Positions 29,963-39,818 are shown, counted from the first letter of the stretch. The stretch: DNA of 64,000 nucleotides from Betaproteobacteria bacterium (GCA_016861105.1 BOKS01000008.1:62001-126000); one strand, 5' to 3'. The notes: generated from the letters alone by a model not told the origin. Program-made: numbers and translations.

Positions 29963-31423
29963 ATGCAGCTCGCCGTGGCGCGGTTCTGGTTCGAGGGCAA
30001 CGCCTTCAGTCCGCTGCCGACCACGCTCGCGTCGTTCCGGGCGCGCGAGTGGACGTGCGGTCCCGCTGCGCTCGCCGCGGCGCGGGGCACCGAGTCGGAG
30101 CTCGCCGCAGTGGCCGATTTCGCGGACGCGCATCCGGACTGGGACGTCACGGTGCTGCGCTGCTGCTCGGCGAATCCGGGCGGACCGATCGAAGACGAGG
30201 TGCTCGCGGGCATCCGTGACGAGATCGTCGGCGGCCTCGCGGGCCAGCCGTGGGACGCCGTCTACCTGTCGCTGCACGGCGCGGCGATCGCCCGCTCGGA
30301 GCCCGCGGCCGACCTGGCGCTCGTGCGTGGCGTCGCCGGGGTCACGCCAGCGCCCATTGGCGCGAGCTTCGACCTGCACGCGAACCTCGACCCGGCCATC
30401 GCCCCGCTGCTCGCCGCTGCGTCCGGCTATCGCACCTACCCGCACGTCGACATGAAGGCGACGGCGGCGCGCGTGCTCGACCAGTTGCTGCGGGTGGTCC
30501 GCGGCGAAACCCGTCCGCGCATCGTGGTGCATCCGCTGCACCTGCTGCTGCCCAGCTTCAACATGCGCACGGCGTCGGGCCCGATGGGGGAGGTACTTGA
30601 CGCCGCGCGCGCGCTGGAGCGCGCGCCGCTGATCGACGTGTCGGTGTTCGGCGGCTTCCCCTACGCCGACGCGCCGTCGACCGGTGCGTCGGTGCTCGCC
30701 GTCACGGACGGCGATCGCGGTGCCGCGGAGCACGCGGCGGGCGTCGTGGGCGACGCGCTGCGCTCGCGGACGACGGCGTTCGCGCCGCACCTGCTCGACC
30801 CGGGCGCCGGCCTGCGCCTCGCCCTGGACGGACCGCCGGGGCTGGTCGCGGTGACCGACCCGGCCGACAACCCGCTGTCGGGCGGCGCCGCGGACACGCC
30901 TGCGTTGCTGCGCGCGCTGCTCGACGCGCGCCCGGGCGTGCCGGCGGTGTTCGCCTACTTCGCGGACGCGGCGCTCGTCGCCCGCGCGCAGGCCGCGGGC
31001 GAGGGCGCGGCGATCGACGTCACGCTCGGCGGGCGGCACGGCCCTTCGTTCGGCACGGGGGTGCCGGTCCACGCCCGCGTCGCGCGGCTGACGCACGCGC
31101 GCTTCGTCAACGAGGGGCCGATGGAGCGCGGGCTCGCGGTCGACCTCGGCGACAGTGCCGTGCTCGACGTCGACGGCGTCGAGGTGGTGGTGACGTCGCG
31201 CGTGGGCGCGGCGAACGACCCGGCGTTCTTCGCCGCGCAGGGCATCGACCTCGCGCAGGTGCGGCTGCTGTGCGTCAAGGCCAAGAACCACTTCCGCGCC
31301 GCCTTCGAGCCGCTGTGCGCGCGCATCGTCGACGTCGACTGCCCGGGGCCGGCGAGCGCGGACCTGCGCTCGCTGCCCTTCCGCCACGCGCTTCCTAGTC
31401 GACCCGTGCGCCCGACGCCTTGA
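29963..31423 (+). CDS. M81/MlrC-family metallopeptidase-like protein
   Basis: Homologue of MlrC, the zinc enzyme that cleaves linearised microcystin, although most family members act on other compounds. The 486-residue protein shows the family metal-site regions: SLHGA, FDLHANLD and GYRTYPHVDM, then GGFPYAD and a C-terminal VLCVKAKNHFRAA-like segment (LLCVKAKNHF). GAGGGA at 29954-29959 favours the ATG at 29963 over one at 29948. It converges on the Bug protein gene with a 29-base overlap at the 3' ends. Cytoplasmic; no signal peptide. Confidence 0.88.
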   Translation: MQLAVARFWFEGNAFSPLPTTLASFRAREWTCGPAALAAARGTESELAAVADFADAHPDWDVTVLRCCSANPGGPIEDEVLAGIRDEIVGGLAGQPWDAVYLSLHGAAIARSEPAADLALVRGVAGVTPAPIGASFDLHANLDPAIAPLLAAASGYRTYPHVDMKATAARVLDQLLRVVRGETRPRIVVHPLHLLLPSFNMRTASGPMGEVLDAARALERAPLIDVSVFGGFPYADAPSTGASVLAVTDGDRGAAEHAAGVVGDALRSRTTAFAPHLLDPGAGLRLALDGPPGLVAVTDPADNPLSGGAADTPALLRALLDARPGVPAVFAYFADAALVARAQAAGEGAAIDVTLGGRHGPSFGTGVPVHARVARLTHARFVNEGPMERGLAVDLGDSAVLDVDGVEVVVTSRVGAANDPAFFAAQGIDLAQVRLLCVKAKNHFRAAFEPLCARIVDVDCPGPASADLRSLPFRHALPSRPVRPTP

Positions 31424-32354
31424 CGACGTCGCGCCACTTGCCCGTCTCCTGCGCGATGAAGTCGCCGAGGCTCTTCGGCGTGCCGCCCACCGGCGTCGCG
31501 CCGAGCGCCTTGAAGCGCTCGACGACGTCCGGTCGCTTGACGATGCGGTCGACCTCGCCGGAAAGCCTGTCGACGATCCCCGGGGGCGTGCCCGCGGGCG
31601 CCATCAGCACGAACCATGACTCGGCGACGTAGCCGGGCACGACGCTGCCCAGCGCCGGCACGCCGGGCAGCTCGGGCGACGGTTCGGGCGAGGTGACGGC
31701 GAGCGCGACGAGCTTGCCGGCCTTGATGTGCGGCATCGCCGAGGGCAGGTTGTCGATCGCCATCTGCACCGTGCCCCCGAGCAGGTCCTGCAGCATCGGG
31801 CCGCTGCCCTTGTACGGCACGTGCGTGAAGTCGGTCTTCGTGAGCGACTTCAGGAGCTCGGTCGACAGGTGGCCGGTCGTGCCGCTGCCCGGCGTGCCGT
31901 AGTTGATCGATCCCGGCTTCGCCTTCGCGCGGTCGATCAGCTCCTGCACCGACTTCACGCCCAGCCCCGGGTTGACGACGAGCACGTTGGGCACGCGCAC
32001 CACCAGCGACACGGGCGCGAAGTCCTTCTGCGTGTCGTAGGGCATCTTCGCGTACAGGAACTGGTTGATCGCCTGCGTGCCCGGCGTGCCCATCAGGTAC
32101 GTGTAGCCGTCCGGGGCGGCCTTCGCCACCTCCGCGGCGCCGAGGTTGCCGCCCGCGCCGCCCTTGTTCTCGACGACGAACGTCTGGCCGAGCGCCTTCG
32201 TGAGCTGCTCGGCGATGATGCGCGCCGTGATGTCGGTCGTGCCGCCCGCGGCGAACGGGACGACGATGCGCACGGGCTTCGACGGCCAGTCGGCTTGCGC
32301 GGACGCGACCATCGGGAGTGCCGCGAGCAGGGCGGCGGCGGCGAAGCGCTTCAT
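31395..32354 (-). CDS. Bug/TctC-family periplasmic substrate-binding protein
   Basis: Tripartite tricarboxylate transporter-type solute receptor, 319 residues, exported (signal peptide to about ASAQA, residue 21). Typical segments: WPSKPVRIVVPFAAGGTTDI, VVENKGGAGGNLGA, GYTYLMGTPG, HVPYKGSGPMLQDLLGG. Burkholderiales carry dozens of such orphan receptors that often work as sensors or with distant tctAB transporters; no tctAB is in the window. Its 3' end overlaps the mlrC-like gene by 29 bases. Dicarboxylate or aromatic-acid ligand likely but unspecified. Confidence 0.93.
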   Translation of the reverse strand: MKRFAAAALLAALPMVASAQADWPSKPVRIVVPFAAGGTTDITARIIAEQLTKALGQTFVVENKGGAGGNLGAAEVAKAAPDGYTYLMGTPGTQAINQFLYAKMPYDTQKDFAPVSLVVRVPNVLVVNPGLGVKSVQELIDRAKAKPGSINYGTPGSGTTGHLSTELLKSLTKTDFTHVPYKGSGPMLQDLLGGTVQMAIDNLPSAMPHIKAGKLVALAVTSPEPSPELPGVPALGSVVPGYVAESWFVLMAPAGTPPGIVDRLSGEVDRIVKRPDVVERFKALGATPVGGTPKSLGDFIAQETGKWRDVVKASGARVD

Positions 32355-32428
32355 GGGGTGGTCCTCCGGGGGAGTGCCCTCTGCGGGGCGGGTCGGGGGA
32401 GGGTAGCACGGCGGCAGGGGCGCGGGCC

Positions 32429-35400
32429 TCAGTGGAAGTCGCGCGACCTGGTCTGCAATTGCCCGAGCAGCGGCGTCAGGTCGACGAGCCTGCCGGCGAC
32501 GAGGTGCACGACCTCGCCCTCGCGCTCGACTTTGCCGTAGACGGCCATCAGCCGCGAGCCGAGCAGCTCGCGGCGCTGCCGGTCGCCGAGGTCGCGCCAG
32601 ACGATCACGTTGGTCGCCCCGGTCTCGTCCTCCAGCGTGACGAAGACGACGCCGCTCGCCGTGTCCGGACGCTGGCGGCCGATGACGATGCCCGCCGTGC
32701 GCGCGAGGCGGCCGTGCGGCATCGCCCGCACCGCCTCCGCGGTGACGAGGCGGCGCTGCGCGAGCTGCCCGCGCAGCAGCGCGAGCGGGTGACGGCGCAG
32801 CGTCAGTCCCAGCCGCCGGTAGTCGGCGACGATGTCCTCGCCTTCGCCCGGGGGACGGAGGTCGGGCGCCTCCTCGGCGAATTCGCTGCCCGCGATCAGC
32901 GCGGGCAGCTTCTCCACGCCGGCGACGCTCCACACGGCGGCGTGGCGATGGCCGGCGAGGGAGGCCAGCGCGCCGGCGTCGGCCAGCGCCTCGAGGTCGC
33001 GCTTGTCGAGCTTCGCGCGATGCGCGAGGTCGGCGACGCTGGCGAACGGGCGCAGGGCGCGCGCCGCGACCAGGCGCTGTGCGCCGGCCTCGCCCAGGCC
33101 GCTCACCATGCGCAACCCGAGCCGCAGCGCCGGGCCGCTCGCGCCCCACGCCTGCGGGGCGTCGTCGTCGAAACGAGGGTCAGACTCGACTTTCCCGCCG
33201 GGAAAATTGGAGTCTGACCCTCGTTTCTCGAGCGTGCAATCCCGCTCGCTGACCATGACGTCGACGTCGCGCATGGGCACGCCGTGGCGTCGCGCGTCGG
33301 CGACGAGCTGCGCGGGTGCGTAGAAACCCATCGGCTGCGAATTCAGGAGCGCCGCGCAGAACGCGGCGGGGTGGTAGCGCTTGAGCCAGCAGGAGACGTA
33401 GACGAGCAGCGCGAACGACGCCGAGTGCGACTCGGGGAAGCCGTACTCGCCGAAGCCCAGGATCTGCTGGTAGATCTGCCGGGCGAAGGCCTCGTGGTAG
33501 CCGCGCTGCGCCATGCCGGCGACGAGCCGCTCCTCGAACTTCTCCAGGCCCCCCTTGCGGCGCCACGCCGCCATCGAGCGGCGCAACTGGTCGGCCTCGC
33601 CCGCGCTGAAGCCCGCGGCGACGATCGCGAGCTGCATCACCTGCTCCTGGAAGATCGGCACGCCGAGCGTGCGCTCCAGCACGGCCTTCACGGCGTCGCT
33701 CGGGTACGTGACCGGCTCCAGCCCCTGCCGGCGCCGCAGGTAGGGGTGCACCATGCCGCCCTGGATCGGGCCGGGCCGCACGATCGCGACCTCGATCACG
33801 AGGTCGTAGAAATTGGCGGGCCGCAGGCGCGGCAGCATCGACTGCTGCGCGCGCGACTCGATCTGGAACACGCCGATCGTGTCCGCGCGCTGGATCATCC
33901 GGTAGACGCCAGGGTCCTCGGGCGGGATGTCCTGCATCGAGTCCGGGGTCAGAGCCGTCATCGAACGACTCGCCTTCGGCTTCGACTCCGCCTTTGCTGC
34001 GTTCGATGGCGGCTCTGACCCCGAACTCGCGATCATCGCCAGCGCGCGGCGGATCGCCGAGAGCATGCCGAGCGCCAGGCAGTCGACCTTGAGCAGCCCC
34101 ATCGCATCGAGGTCGTCCTTGTCCCACTGGATGACGGTGCGATCCGCCATCGCCGCGTTCTCCACCGGCACCATGCGCTCGAGCAGGTCGCGCGCGATGA
34201 CGAAGCCGCCGACGTGCTGCGACAGGTGGCGCGGAAAGCCCATCAGCGCGCTCGCGAGCTTCACCAGGCGACGGATCGCCGGGCTCTGCGGATCGAACCC
34301 GGCCTCGCGGATGCGCTCGGGCTGCACGACGCGGCCGTCCCACCACGCGAACACGCCGGCGAGCCGGTCGACCTGCGCCGGCTCGAGGCCGAGCGCCTTG
34401 CCGACGTCGCGCACGGCGCTCTTCGGCCGGTAGGTGACGAGCGTCGCGGCGAGCGCCGCGCGGTCGCGGCCGTACTTGCCGTAGACGTACTGCATCACCT
34501 CCTCGCGGCGCTGGTGCTCGAAGTCGACGTCGATGTCCGGCGGCTCGTTGCGCTCCTTGCTGATGAACCGCTCGAACAGCATCGACATGCGCGCCGGATC
34601 GACCTCGGTGATGCCGAGCGCGTAGCACACCGCCGAGTTCGCCGCCGACCCGCGGCCCTGGCACAGGATGCCCTGCGCGCGCGCGAAGGCGACGATGTCG
34701 TGCACCGTGAGGAAGTAGGCCTCGTAGGAGAGCTCCGCGATCAGCGCGAGCTCGTGCTCGATCATTTCGCGCACCTCGGGAGGCACGGCGGCGCAGCGGA
34801 ACGTCGAGTCTCCGGAAACGAGGGTCAGACTCGACTTTTCCGGTGGCACCTGCGCCACACCATCGATCGGACGAAAAGTCGAGTCTGACCCTCGTTTCGC
34901 ATAGCGGCGGGCGAGCCCCTGCTCGGTCAGCTTGCGCAGCCACGACGCCGGCGTCTCGCCCTCCGGCACGATCTCGCGCGGGTACTCGTAGCGCAGCGCG
35001 TCGAGCGAGAAGTCGCAGCGCGACGCGACCTCGAGCGTCGCGTCGGTCAGCGCCCGCGGGTAGACCGTGGCGAGCCGCGCGCGCGAGCGCAGGTGCCGCT
35101 CGCCGTTCGGATGCAGCGCGTGGCCGCAGCCGGCGACCGGCGTGCCGAGGCGGATCGCGGCGAGCGTGTCCTGCAGCGCGCGCCGCGCGCGCACGTGCAT
35201 GTGCACGTCGCCGGCGGCGACGAGCCTCAGGCCGCTCGCCCGGCCCAGCGCCTGGCAGCGCGCGAGGTGCGCGGCGTCGCCGCTGCCGGCGAAGAGCTCC
35301 ACGGCGAGCCACGCGCGCTCGCCGAAGACGTCGCGCACCCAGCGCGCGGCGTCGAGGGGATCGGGCCCGCCGGCCGGCGCGCGCGGGCACAGCAGCGCGA

Positions 35401-35773
35401 GGCAGCGCGACGCGAGTTCACTCACGTCGGCGCGCGTCAGCCGGTAGCGTCCCTTGTCCGCCGCGCGGCGCCCGCGCGTGACCAGCTGGCACAGGTCGCC
35501 GTAGGTCGCGCGATCGCCGGCGAGCAGCACGAGCTTCGTGCCGTCGTCGAGCGCGAACTCGCTGCCGACGATGAGCTCGAGGCCGAGATCCCTCGCGGCG
35601 AGGTGCGCGCGCACGATGCCGGCGAGCGAGCACTCGTCGGTGATCGCGAGCGCCGCGTAGCCCGCCGCGTGCGCCCGCTCGACCATCTCCTCGGGGTGCG
35701 AGGCGCCGCGCAGGAACGTGAAGTTCGTCAGCGCGTGCAGCTCGGCGTAGGGCGGCAGCAGGTCCGGACGCAT
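32429..35773 (-). CDS. dnaE2: Error-prone DNA polymerase DnaE2 (ImuC) with three in-frame repeat insertions
   Basis: Alpha-subunit-like translesion polymerase that partners ImuA and ImuB in SOS mutagenesis. 1114 residues from the ATG at 35773 (a TTG at 35782 is the alternative). N-terminal PHP domain ([16 protein letters not shown]), polymerase core with [12 protein letters not shown] near 400, and C-terminal OB/HhH region. Three palindromic elements interrupt otherwise conserved sequence without breaking the frame: about residues 293-320 (KRGSDSTF and SSLTLVS peptides), 584-611 ([14 protein letters not shown]) and 850-868 ([12 protein letters not shown] ... ESDPRF). A LexA2-type inverted repeat covers its start. 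Activity after these insertions is unproven, but no frameshift is seen. Confidence 0.92.
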   Translation of the reverse strand: MRPDLLPPYAELHALTNFTFLRGASHPEEMVERAHAAGYAALAITDECSLAGIVRAHLAARDLGLELIVGSEFALDDGTKLVLLAGDRATYGDLCQLVTRGRRAADKGRYRLTRADVSELASRCLALLCPRAPAGGPDPLDAARWVRDVFGERAWLAVELFAGSGDAAHLARCQALGRASGLRLVAAGDVHMHVRARRALQDTLAAIRLGTPVAGCGHALHPNGERHLRSRARLATVYPRALTDATLEVASRCDFSLDALRYEYPREIVPEGETPASWLRKLTEQGLARRYAKRGSDSTFRPIDGVAQVPPEKSSLTLVSGDSTFRCAAVPPEVREMIEHELALIAELSYEAYFLTVHDIVAFARAQGILCQGRGSAANSAVCYALGITEVDPARMSMLFERFISKERNEPPDIDVDFEHQRREEVMQYVYGKYGRDRAALAATLVTYRPKSAVRDVGKALGLEPAQVDRLAGVFAWWDGRVVQPERIREAGFDPQSPAIRRLVKLASALMGFPRHLSQHVGGFVIARDLLERMVPVENAAMADRTVIQWDKDDLDAMGLLKVDCLALGMLSAIRRALAMIASSGSEPPSNAAKAESKPKASRSMTALTPDSMQDIPPEDPGVYRMIQRADTIGVFQIESRAQQSMLPRLRPANFYDLVIEVAIVRPGPIQGGMVHPYLRRRQGLEPVTYPSDAVKAVLERTLGVPIFQEQVMQLAIVAAGFSAGEADQLRRSMAAWRRKGGLEKFEERLVAGMAQRGYHEAFARQIYQQILGFGEYGFPESHSASFALLVYVSCWLKRYHPAAFCAALLNSQPMGFYAPAQLVADARRHGVPMRDVDVMVSERDCTLEKRGSDSNFPGGKVESDPRFDDDAPQAWGASGPALRLGLRMVSGLGEAGAQRLVAARALRPFASVADLAHRAKLDKRDLEALADAGALASLAGHRHAAVWSVAGVEKLPALIAGSEFAEEAPDLRPPGEGEDIVADYRRLGLTLRRHPLALLRGQLAQRRLVTAEAVRAMPHGRLARTAGIVIGRQRPDTASGVVFVTLEDETGATNVIVWRDLGDRQRRELLGSRLMAVYGKVEREGEVVHLVAGRLVDLTPLLGQLQTRSRDFH
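33171..33226. repeat. Palindromic element 1 inside dnaE2 (GAGGGTCAGACTC subfamily)
   Basis: 56 bases with perfect 17-bp terminal arms (AAACGAGGGTCAGACTC at 33171-33187, inverted at 33210-33226) and an inner TTTCCC-GCC-GGGAAA stem. On the coding (minus) strand it encodes [12 protein letters not shown] followed by VESDPRF, placed between CTLE and the conserved [11 protein letters not shown]. Confidence 0.92.
33944..34023. repeat. Palindromic element 2 inside dnaE2 (GGGGTCAGAGCC subfamily)
   Basis: 80 bases with 24-bp inverted arms (33944-33967 and 34000-34023) carrying one mismatch; arms begin CGGGGTCAGAGCC. The 32-base middle is unstructured. It encodes the Ser/Ala/Lys-rich stretch between AMIAS and the conserved [20 protein letters not shown] of dnaE2. 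It belongs to the same subfamily as the element at 40833-40938. Confidence 0.9.
34815..34898. repeat. Palindromic element 3 inside dnaE2 (GAGGGTCAGACTC subfamily)
   Basis: 84 bases with perfect 26-bp inverted arms (34815-34840 and 34873-34898) and a 32-base loop holding its own GGTGGC/GCCACC-like hairpin. A degenerate extra half-arm (GTCGAGTCT) adjoins it at about 34802-34811. The two arms are read in different frames by dnaE2, giving KRGSDSTF from one and KSSLTLVS from the other. Confidence 0.92.
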
Positions 35774-35793
35774 ACCGTACAAATATACGGTAT
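35772..35793 (-). promoter_or_regulatory. LexA2-type operator over the dnaE2 start
   Basis: ATACCGTA (35772-35779) and TACGGTAT (35786-35793) form a perfect 8-bp inverted repeat with a 6-base spacer, directly at the dnaE2 translation start. An almost identical repeat, ACCGTA-N6-TGCGGT, sits just upstream of lexA at 47484-47501. Shared sequence, spacing and placement suggest LexA binding. A TATATT that could be a -10 box overlaps the operator on the minus strand. Confidence 0.65.
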
Positions 35794-35892
35794 CCGCCGG
35801 CCGGACGGGGACGATCCGCGACGAGGCGCCGGCGAGCGTCGCCGAATCAAGGCCTTGGCGCGTTTTTCGCGACCCGCGGGTAAGATGCCGGC

Positions 35893-37578
35893 ATGCCGAC
35901 GATCGCCTTCGACCGCTACTTCCGCTACGACGAGCTGACCGCGCTGCTGCACGCGCTCGCGCGCGAGCACCCCGGCCTCGTGTCGATCGAGTCGATCGGG
36001 CGCAGCCACGAGGGGCGCGACATCTGGGTGCTGACGGTCACCAACGCCGCCACCGGCGCCGCGGACGACAAGCCCGCGTTCTGGGTCGACGGCAACATCC
36101 ACGCGACCGAGGTCGCGGCCTCGGCGGCGGCCCTGTACTTCGTGAACACGCTCGTCACCGGCCACGGCCGCGACCCGGAGGTCACGCGCGCGCTCGACAC
36201 GCGCGCGTTCTACGTCTGCCCGCGCATCAACCCCGACGGTGCCGAATGGGCGCTCGCCGACCGGCCGAAGTGGATCCGCTCGTCGACGCGGCCGTACCCG
36301 TTCGACGAGGAGGAGATCGAGGGGCTCGTCGTCGAGGACGTCGACGGCGACGGCCGCATCCTCCAGATGCGCATCCCCGATCCGAACGGGCTGTGGAAGG
36401 CGCACCCGGACGAGCCGCGCCTGATGGTGCGGCGCGACCCGGCCGAGACCGGCGGCACCTACTACCGCGTGATCCCCGAGGGCCGCGTCGACGGCTACGA
36501 CGGCTTCACGCTGCGGATGAAGAAGCCGCGCGAGGGCCTGGACCTCAACCGCAACTTCCCGGCGAGCTGGCGCCAGGAGTTCGAGCAGACCGGGGCGGGG
36601 CCTTACCCGGCGTCCGAGCCGGAGGTGCGCGCCGTCGTCGACTTCATCGCGCGCCACCGCAACCTGACGGCGGGCACGACGTTCCACACGTGGAGCGGCG
36701 TGCTGCTGCGGCCCTTCGAGCACCTGCCGGACGAGGAGATGCACGCCGAGGACCTGTGGGTCTACCAGGCCGTCGGACGCAAGGGCGAGGAGCTGACCGG
36801 GTATCCGGCGATCTCGGTCTACCACGAGTTCCGCTACCACCCGAAGGAGACGATCGGCGGCACCTTCGACTGGATCTACGAGCACCTGGGGTTGTTCTCG
36901 TGGGTCGTCGAGATCTGGTCGCCGATGCGCGAGGCGGGGATCACCGGCTACAAGTACATCGACTGGTTCCGCGACCACCCCGTCGACGACGATCTGAAGC
37001 TCCTCCGCTGGAGCGACGAAGAGCTCGGCGGCCTCGCGCACGCCGGCTGGACGCCGTTCGGCCATCCGCAGCTCGGCCGCGTGGAGATCGGCGGCTGGAA
37101 CCGGTTCCACGCGTTCTCCAACCCGCCGCCGGCGCTCCTCGAGCGGGAGCTCGCGCGCTTTCCCAGGTGGCTGCTGTGGCAGGCGCTGGTCTCGCCGCGG
37201 CTCGTGCTGGTCCACGCGGGCGCGACGCGCGCGGGGCAGGGCGCGTGGAAGGTCACGCTCGTCGTGCAGAACGAGGGGTGGCTGCCGACCTACGTCACCA
37301 AGCGCGCGCTCGCGCGCAAGGTCACGCGCGGGCTGGTCGTCGAGGTCGCGCTGCCGCCAGGCGCGCGGCTGGTCGCGGGCAAGGCGCGCGACGACCACGG
37401 CCAGCTCGAGGGAAGGGCCTACAAGCACACCGGCGTGTCGTTCTGGCCGGACTACCACGTCACCGACGACCGGCTGAAGCTCGAGTGGGTCGTCGAGGGC
37501 AAGGCCGGCGACGCCGTCGCGCTGAGCGCGCGCCACGAGCGCGCGGGGGCCGTGCGCGCCAGCGTCGTCCTGGAGTGA
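35893..37578 (+). CDS. M14-family zinc carboxypeptidase
   Basis: A 561-residue metallocarboxypeptidase without a signal peptide. Zinc ligands are visible as H70 and E73 (GNIHATEV) and H265 (TTFHTWSG); the catalytic glutamate is probably E340 (VVEIWS). The substrate-carboxylate region CPRINPDG and DLNRNFP is intact. After residue 420 an added beta-rich domain follows ([18 protein letters not shown]), as in bacterial M14 subfamily enzymes. A TAAGAT box at 35881-35886 only six bases before the ATG suggests a leaderless transcript. Probable cytoplasmic peptide or cell-wall peptide processing. Confidence 0.9.
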   Translation: MPTIAFDRYFRYDELTALLHALAREHPGLVSIESIGRSHEGRDIWVLTVTNAATGAADDKPAFWVDGNIHATEVAASAAALYFVNTLVTGHGRDPEVTRALDTRAFYVCPRINPDGAEWALADRPKWIRSSTRPYPFDEEEIEGLVVEDVDGDGRILQMRIPDPNGLWKAHPDEPRLMVRRDPAETGGTYYRVIPEGRVDGYDGFTLRMKKPREGLDLNRNFPASWRQEFEQTGAGPYPASEPEVRAVVDFIARHRNLTAGTTFHTWSGVLLRPFEHLPDEEMHAEDLWVYQAVGRKGEELTGYPAISVYHEFRYHPKETIGGTFDWIYEHLGLFSWVVEIWSPMREAGITGYKYIDWFRDHPVDDDLKLLRWSDEELGGLAHAGWTPFGHPQLGRVEIGGWNRFHAFSNPPPALLERELARFPRWLLWQALVSPRLVLVHAGATRAGQGAWKVTLVVQNEGWLPTYVTKRALARKVTRGLVVEVALPPGARLVAGKARDDHGQLEGRAYKHTGVSFWPDYHVTDDRLKLEWVVEGKAGDAVALSARHERAGAVRASVVLE

Positions 37579-37581
37579 GCG

Positions 37582-37827
37582 ATGCCCGAGCTGCGACCGA
37601 ACTGCGAGTGCTGCGACCGCGACCTGCCGCCCGGCTCGCGCGAGGCGATGATCTGCACCTGCGAGTGCACGTTCTGCGCGGCCTGCGCGCGCGACGTGCT
37701 GCACGGCACCTGCCCCAACTGCGGCGGCGAGCTGCGGCGCCGGCCGGTGCGGCCGGCGGCGCTGCTCGCGGAGGGCCCGCCGTCGACGCGGCGCGTGCTG
37801 AAGGCGGGAGGCTGCCGGAGCGCGTGA
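37582..37827 (+). CDS. DUF1272 cysteine-rich small protein
   Basis: An 81-residue protein opening MPELRPNCECCDRDLP with eight or more cysteines (CECC, CTCECTFC, CAAC, CPNCGG) that match the DUF1272 zinc-finger-like family. Function unknown; probably binds two zinc ions. It starts three bases after the carboxypeptidase stop, so they are co-transcribed. The C-terminal 25 residues beyond the family are low-complexity. Confidence 0.88.
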   Translation: MPELRPNCECCDRDLPPGSREAMICTCECTFCAACARDVLHGTCPNCGGELRRRPVRPAALLAEGPPSTRRVLKAGGCRSA

Positions 37828-37867
37828 GCGCCGGCGCGACGCCGCGGTTGCGGCGGGGAGGGTTGCG

Positions 37868-38239
37868 ATGGCGAAGGTGCTCGGCGTGGGCGGCGTCTTC
37901 TTCAGGTCGCCCGATCCCAAGGCGCTGCGCGCGTGGTATGCGCGCTGGCTCGGCATGTTCAGCGACGACTGCGGCGTCGCGTTCCATCCGGACACCATGC
38001 CGCCCGACGCGTACACGCTGTGGGGGCCGTTCCCCGACGACACGCGCTCGTTCGAGCCGTCGTCGTCGACGTTCATGATCAGCTTCGTCGTCGACGACCT
38101 CGACGCGATCCTCGACCGCCTGGAGGGCAGCGGCGTGCGCATCGGCGACGAGATCGAGGAACTCCCCGACGGGCGCTACGGCTGGTTCGTCGACCCGGAC
38201 GGCAACAAGGTCGAGCTGTGGGAGCCGGCGGGGGCGTGA
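37868..38239 (+). CDS. VOC-family (glyoxalase-like) protein
   Basis: A 123-residue protein of the VOC superfamily: GGVFFRSPDPKALRAWYARWLG at the start, FMISFVVDDLDAILDRL in the second module and a closing GRYGWFVDPDGNKVELWEP with the usual metal-binding Glu. Relatives are called glyoxalase/bleomycin-resistance proteins, mostly of unknown substrate. The purine-rich GGCGGGGAGGG stretch before the ATG is a plausible ribosome site. Last gene of a three-gene plus-strand set, ending beside a palindrome shared with the convergent cupin gene. Confidence 0.88.
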   Translation: MAKVLGVGGVFFRSPDPKALRAWYARWLGMFSDDCGVAFHPDTMPPDAYTLWGPFPDDTRSFEPSSSTFMISFVVDDLDAILDRLEGSGVRIGDEIEELPDGRYGWFVDPDGNKVELWEPAGA

Positions 38240-38255
38240 CACCGCCGCGGCGGTG
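38240..38255. terminator. 16-bp perfect palindrome between convergent genes
   Basis: CACCGCCGCGGCGGTG fills most of the 24-base gap between the VOC gene and the convergent cupin gene. It could form a bidirectional stem-loop or a cruciform at transcript ends. No T-run follows on either strand, so the terminator role is tentative. Confidence 0.35.
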
Positions 38256-38263
38256 CGCGGGCC

Positions 38264-38614
38264 TCAGGCGTTGCGGTCGCCGCGGATCATCACCAGCAGC
38301 ATCTTGAAGCGGCCCACCGGGCTCACCGCGTGCGGGACCCCCGCGGGCAGCAGCAGCGTCTGTCCCGCCCCCACCGCGTAGGGCATGCCGGCGATGGCGA
38401 TGTCGGCGCTGCCGTCCACGCCGATCACCAGCGCGTCGAACGGGGCCGTGTGTTCGCTCAGTCCTTCGCCGGCATCGAACGCGAACAGCGTGACGCTGCC
38501 GCCGGCGTTCTTCACCAGCATCCTGCTGACGATCGACTTCTCCTGGTACTGGAGCATGCCGGCGAGGTCGTGGACCTGCGGCGCGGCGCGCTTGTCGTCG
38601 TTCGGCGTGGTCAT
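38264..38614 (-). CDS. Small cupin-domain protein
   Basis: A single-domain 116-residue cupin. The first motif is GEGLSEHTAPFDALVIGVDG and the second is LLLPAGVPHAVSP; the metal-binding His positions are EH in motif 1 and H in motif 2. Closest in type to pirin-like or RmlC-like small cupins of unknown ligand. It lies 28 bases downstream of the membrane protein gene and is likely in one transcript with it. Cytoplasmic. Confidence 0.88.
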   Translation of the reverse strand: MTTPNDDKRAAPQVHDLAGMLQYQEKSIVSRMLVKNAGGSVTLFAFDAGEGLSEHTAPFDALVIGVDGSADIAIAGMPYAVGAGQTLLLPAGVPHAVSPVGRFKMLLVMIRGDRNA

Positions 38615-38642
38615 TCGTCCGTCCTCCCGTCCGGGGCGCGCG

Positions 38643-39203
38643 TCAGCGCCAGAGCAGCGCGGCGTCGAGCAGCACCCACGGGATGAGTGCGCCGCCCACC
38701 GCGATCTGCGTGATCCACGCAGCCGTCACGCTTTCCCGCACGCCTCCGAGGATGGCGATCCCGTGGTACACGGCGCGGCACGACAGGGCCAGCGCAAGGC
38801 CGGCGAGCCCCAGCGTGACCACGAGGTCCGCGACGAGTAGCCCCAGCGAGGACAGCCACAGCGGGACGGGCGCGAGCGCGGCGATCAGGTAGGCGGTCGG
38901 CCGGTCGATCGCGACGCGGCTCGAGCGCGCCGCGCAGGCGATCAGCCAGCCCAGCGCGAGCCAGGTCGCGACCTCGGTGGCGAAGAACGCCGCGGCGAGT
39001 GCCCCCCACGATCCCCGGGCCAGCGCCGGGGGGAACCGCGCAGGGTCGAGCGTGCCGGCGAGGTAGAGCACGAGCGGCGGCAGCAGCGCGAGCGGGAGGA
39101 CGGGAAACGCGAGCACGCGCGGCAGCGCCGGGCGCCGGCGGGCAAGTTCCGACCAGTCGCTGGCGGACGCGAACGGCAGCGCCGGGAGCGGGAGCGGGGC
39201 CAT
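38643..39203 (-). CDS. Yip1-like integral membrane protein
   Basis: A 186-residue hydrophobic protein with five predicted membrane segments (about 30-48, 65-83, 100-118, 120-140 and 160-182). The overall pattern, including LAFPVLPLALLPPLVLYLAG, resembles the Yip1 family. Function unknown; inner membrane. It is divergent from the MarR-type regulator, which may control it together with the cupin gene. Confidence 0.75.
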   Translation of the reverse strand: MAPLPLPALPFASASDWSELARRRPALPRVLAFPVLPLALLPPLVLYLAGTLDPARFPPALARGSWGALAAAFFATEVATWLALGWLIACAARSSRVAIDRPTAYLIAALAPVPLWLSSLGLLVADLVVTLGLAGLALALSCRAVYHGIAILGGVRESVTAAWITQIAVGGALIPWVLLDAALLWR

Positions 39204-39280
39204 GGCCGTCCTCGGGGTTGATGGAGAGGTCCGGCAACAATATCATGATGTGATGTAAATCGCCAAGGCGGCTCCCGTCG

Positions 39281-39718
39281 ATGCCCAGCGCCTCCCGGAC
39301 TCCGACCCGGCGCCCTCCGGTGCCTGTCAAGCAGGACTACGAGCGGCTCTCCCGGTTCCGTCACCGGCTGCGGCAATTCCTGCGCGCCAGCGAGCTCCTG
39401 TGCAAGCGTCACGGCCTGACGCCGCTGCAGTACCAGCTGCTGCTGCACGTCAGGGGCTTCCAGGGGCGCGACTGGGCGTCGATCGGGGAGATCGCGCAGC
39501 GCCTGCAGGCGCACCACCACGGCGTCGTCGCGCTGGCGGACCGCTGCGAGAAGGCGGGATTCATCGAGCGCCGTGCGGGGCGCGGCGACCAGCGCGTCGT
39601 CGAGGTCCACCTGCTGCCGAAGGGCGAGCGGCTGCTGGCGACGCTTGCCGCGCTGCACCGCGACGAGCGTCGCGCGCTGCTGCGCGAGATCGACGCCGAC
39701 GCGGTGGCGGCCCTCTGA
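39281..39718 (+). CDS. MarR-family transcriptional regulator
   Basis: A 145-residue winged-helix regulator: LTPLQYQLLLHVRGF (helix 2-3), the recognition helix IGEIAQRLQAHHHGVVALADRCEKAG and wing IERRAGRGDQRVVEVHLLPKG. The first 18 residues are Ser/Pro/Arg-rich; a GTG near 39319 is a possible later start. Divergent from the Yip1-like membrane gene; an ATCA/TGAT inverted repeat (39242-39254) in the 77-base gap is a candidate operator. Inducer unknown; MarR proteins often bind phenolic compounds. Confidence 0.9.
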   Translation: MPSASRTPTRRPPVPVKQDYERLSRFRHRLRQFLRASELLCKRHGLTPLQYQLLLHVRGFQGRDWASIGEIAQRLQAHHHGVVALADRCEKAGFIERRAGRGDQRVVEVHLLPKGERLLATLAALHRDERRALLREIDADAVAAL

Positions 39719-39818
39719 CGGGCGGCGGTCCGCGGGTCCGCGGACGCGGCGGGCGCACGCGCGCGCGGCGCTTCGCGGCCGCCCGTGAACGGTCGCGCAC
39801 CGCCGCCCTGGCGAACGG

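Noticed and set aside
33171..34898. Inteins or introns in dnaE2
   Set aside because: The insertions are only 56-84 bases, have no splicing motifs and are simple palindromes.
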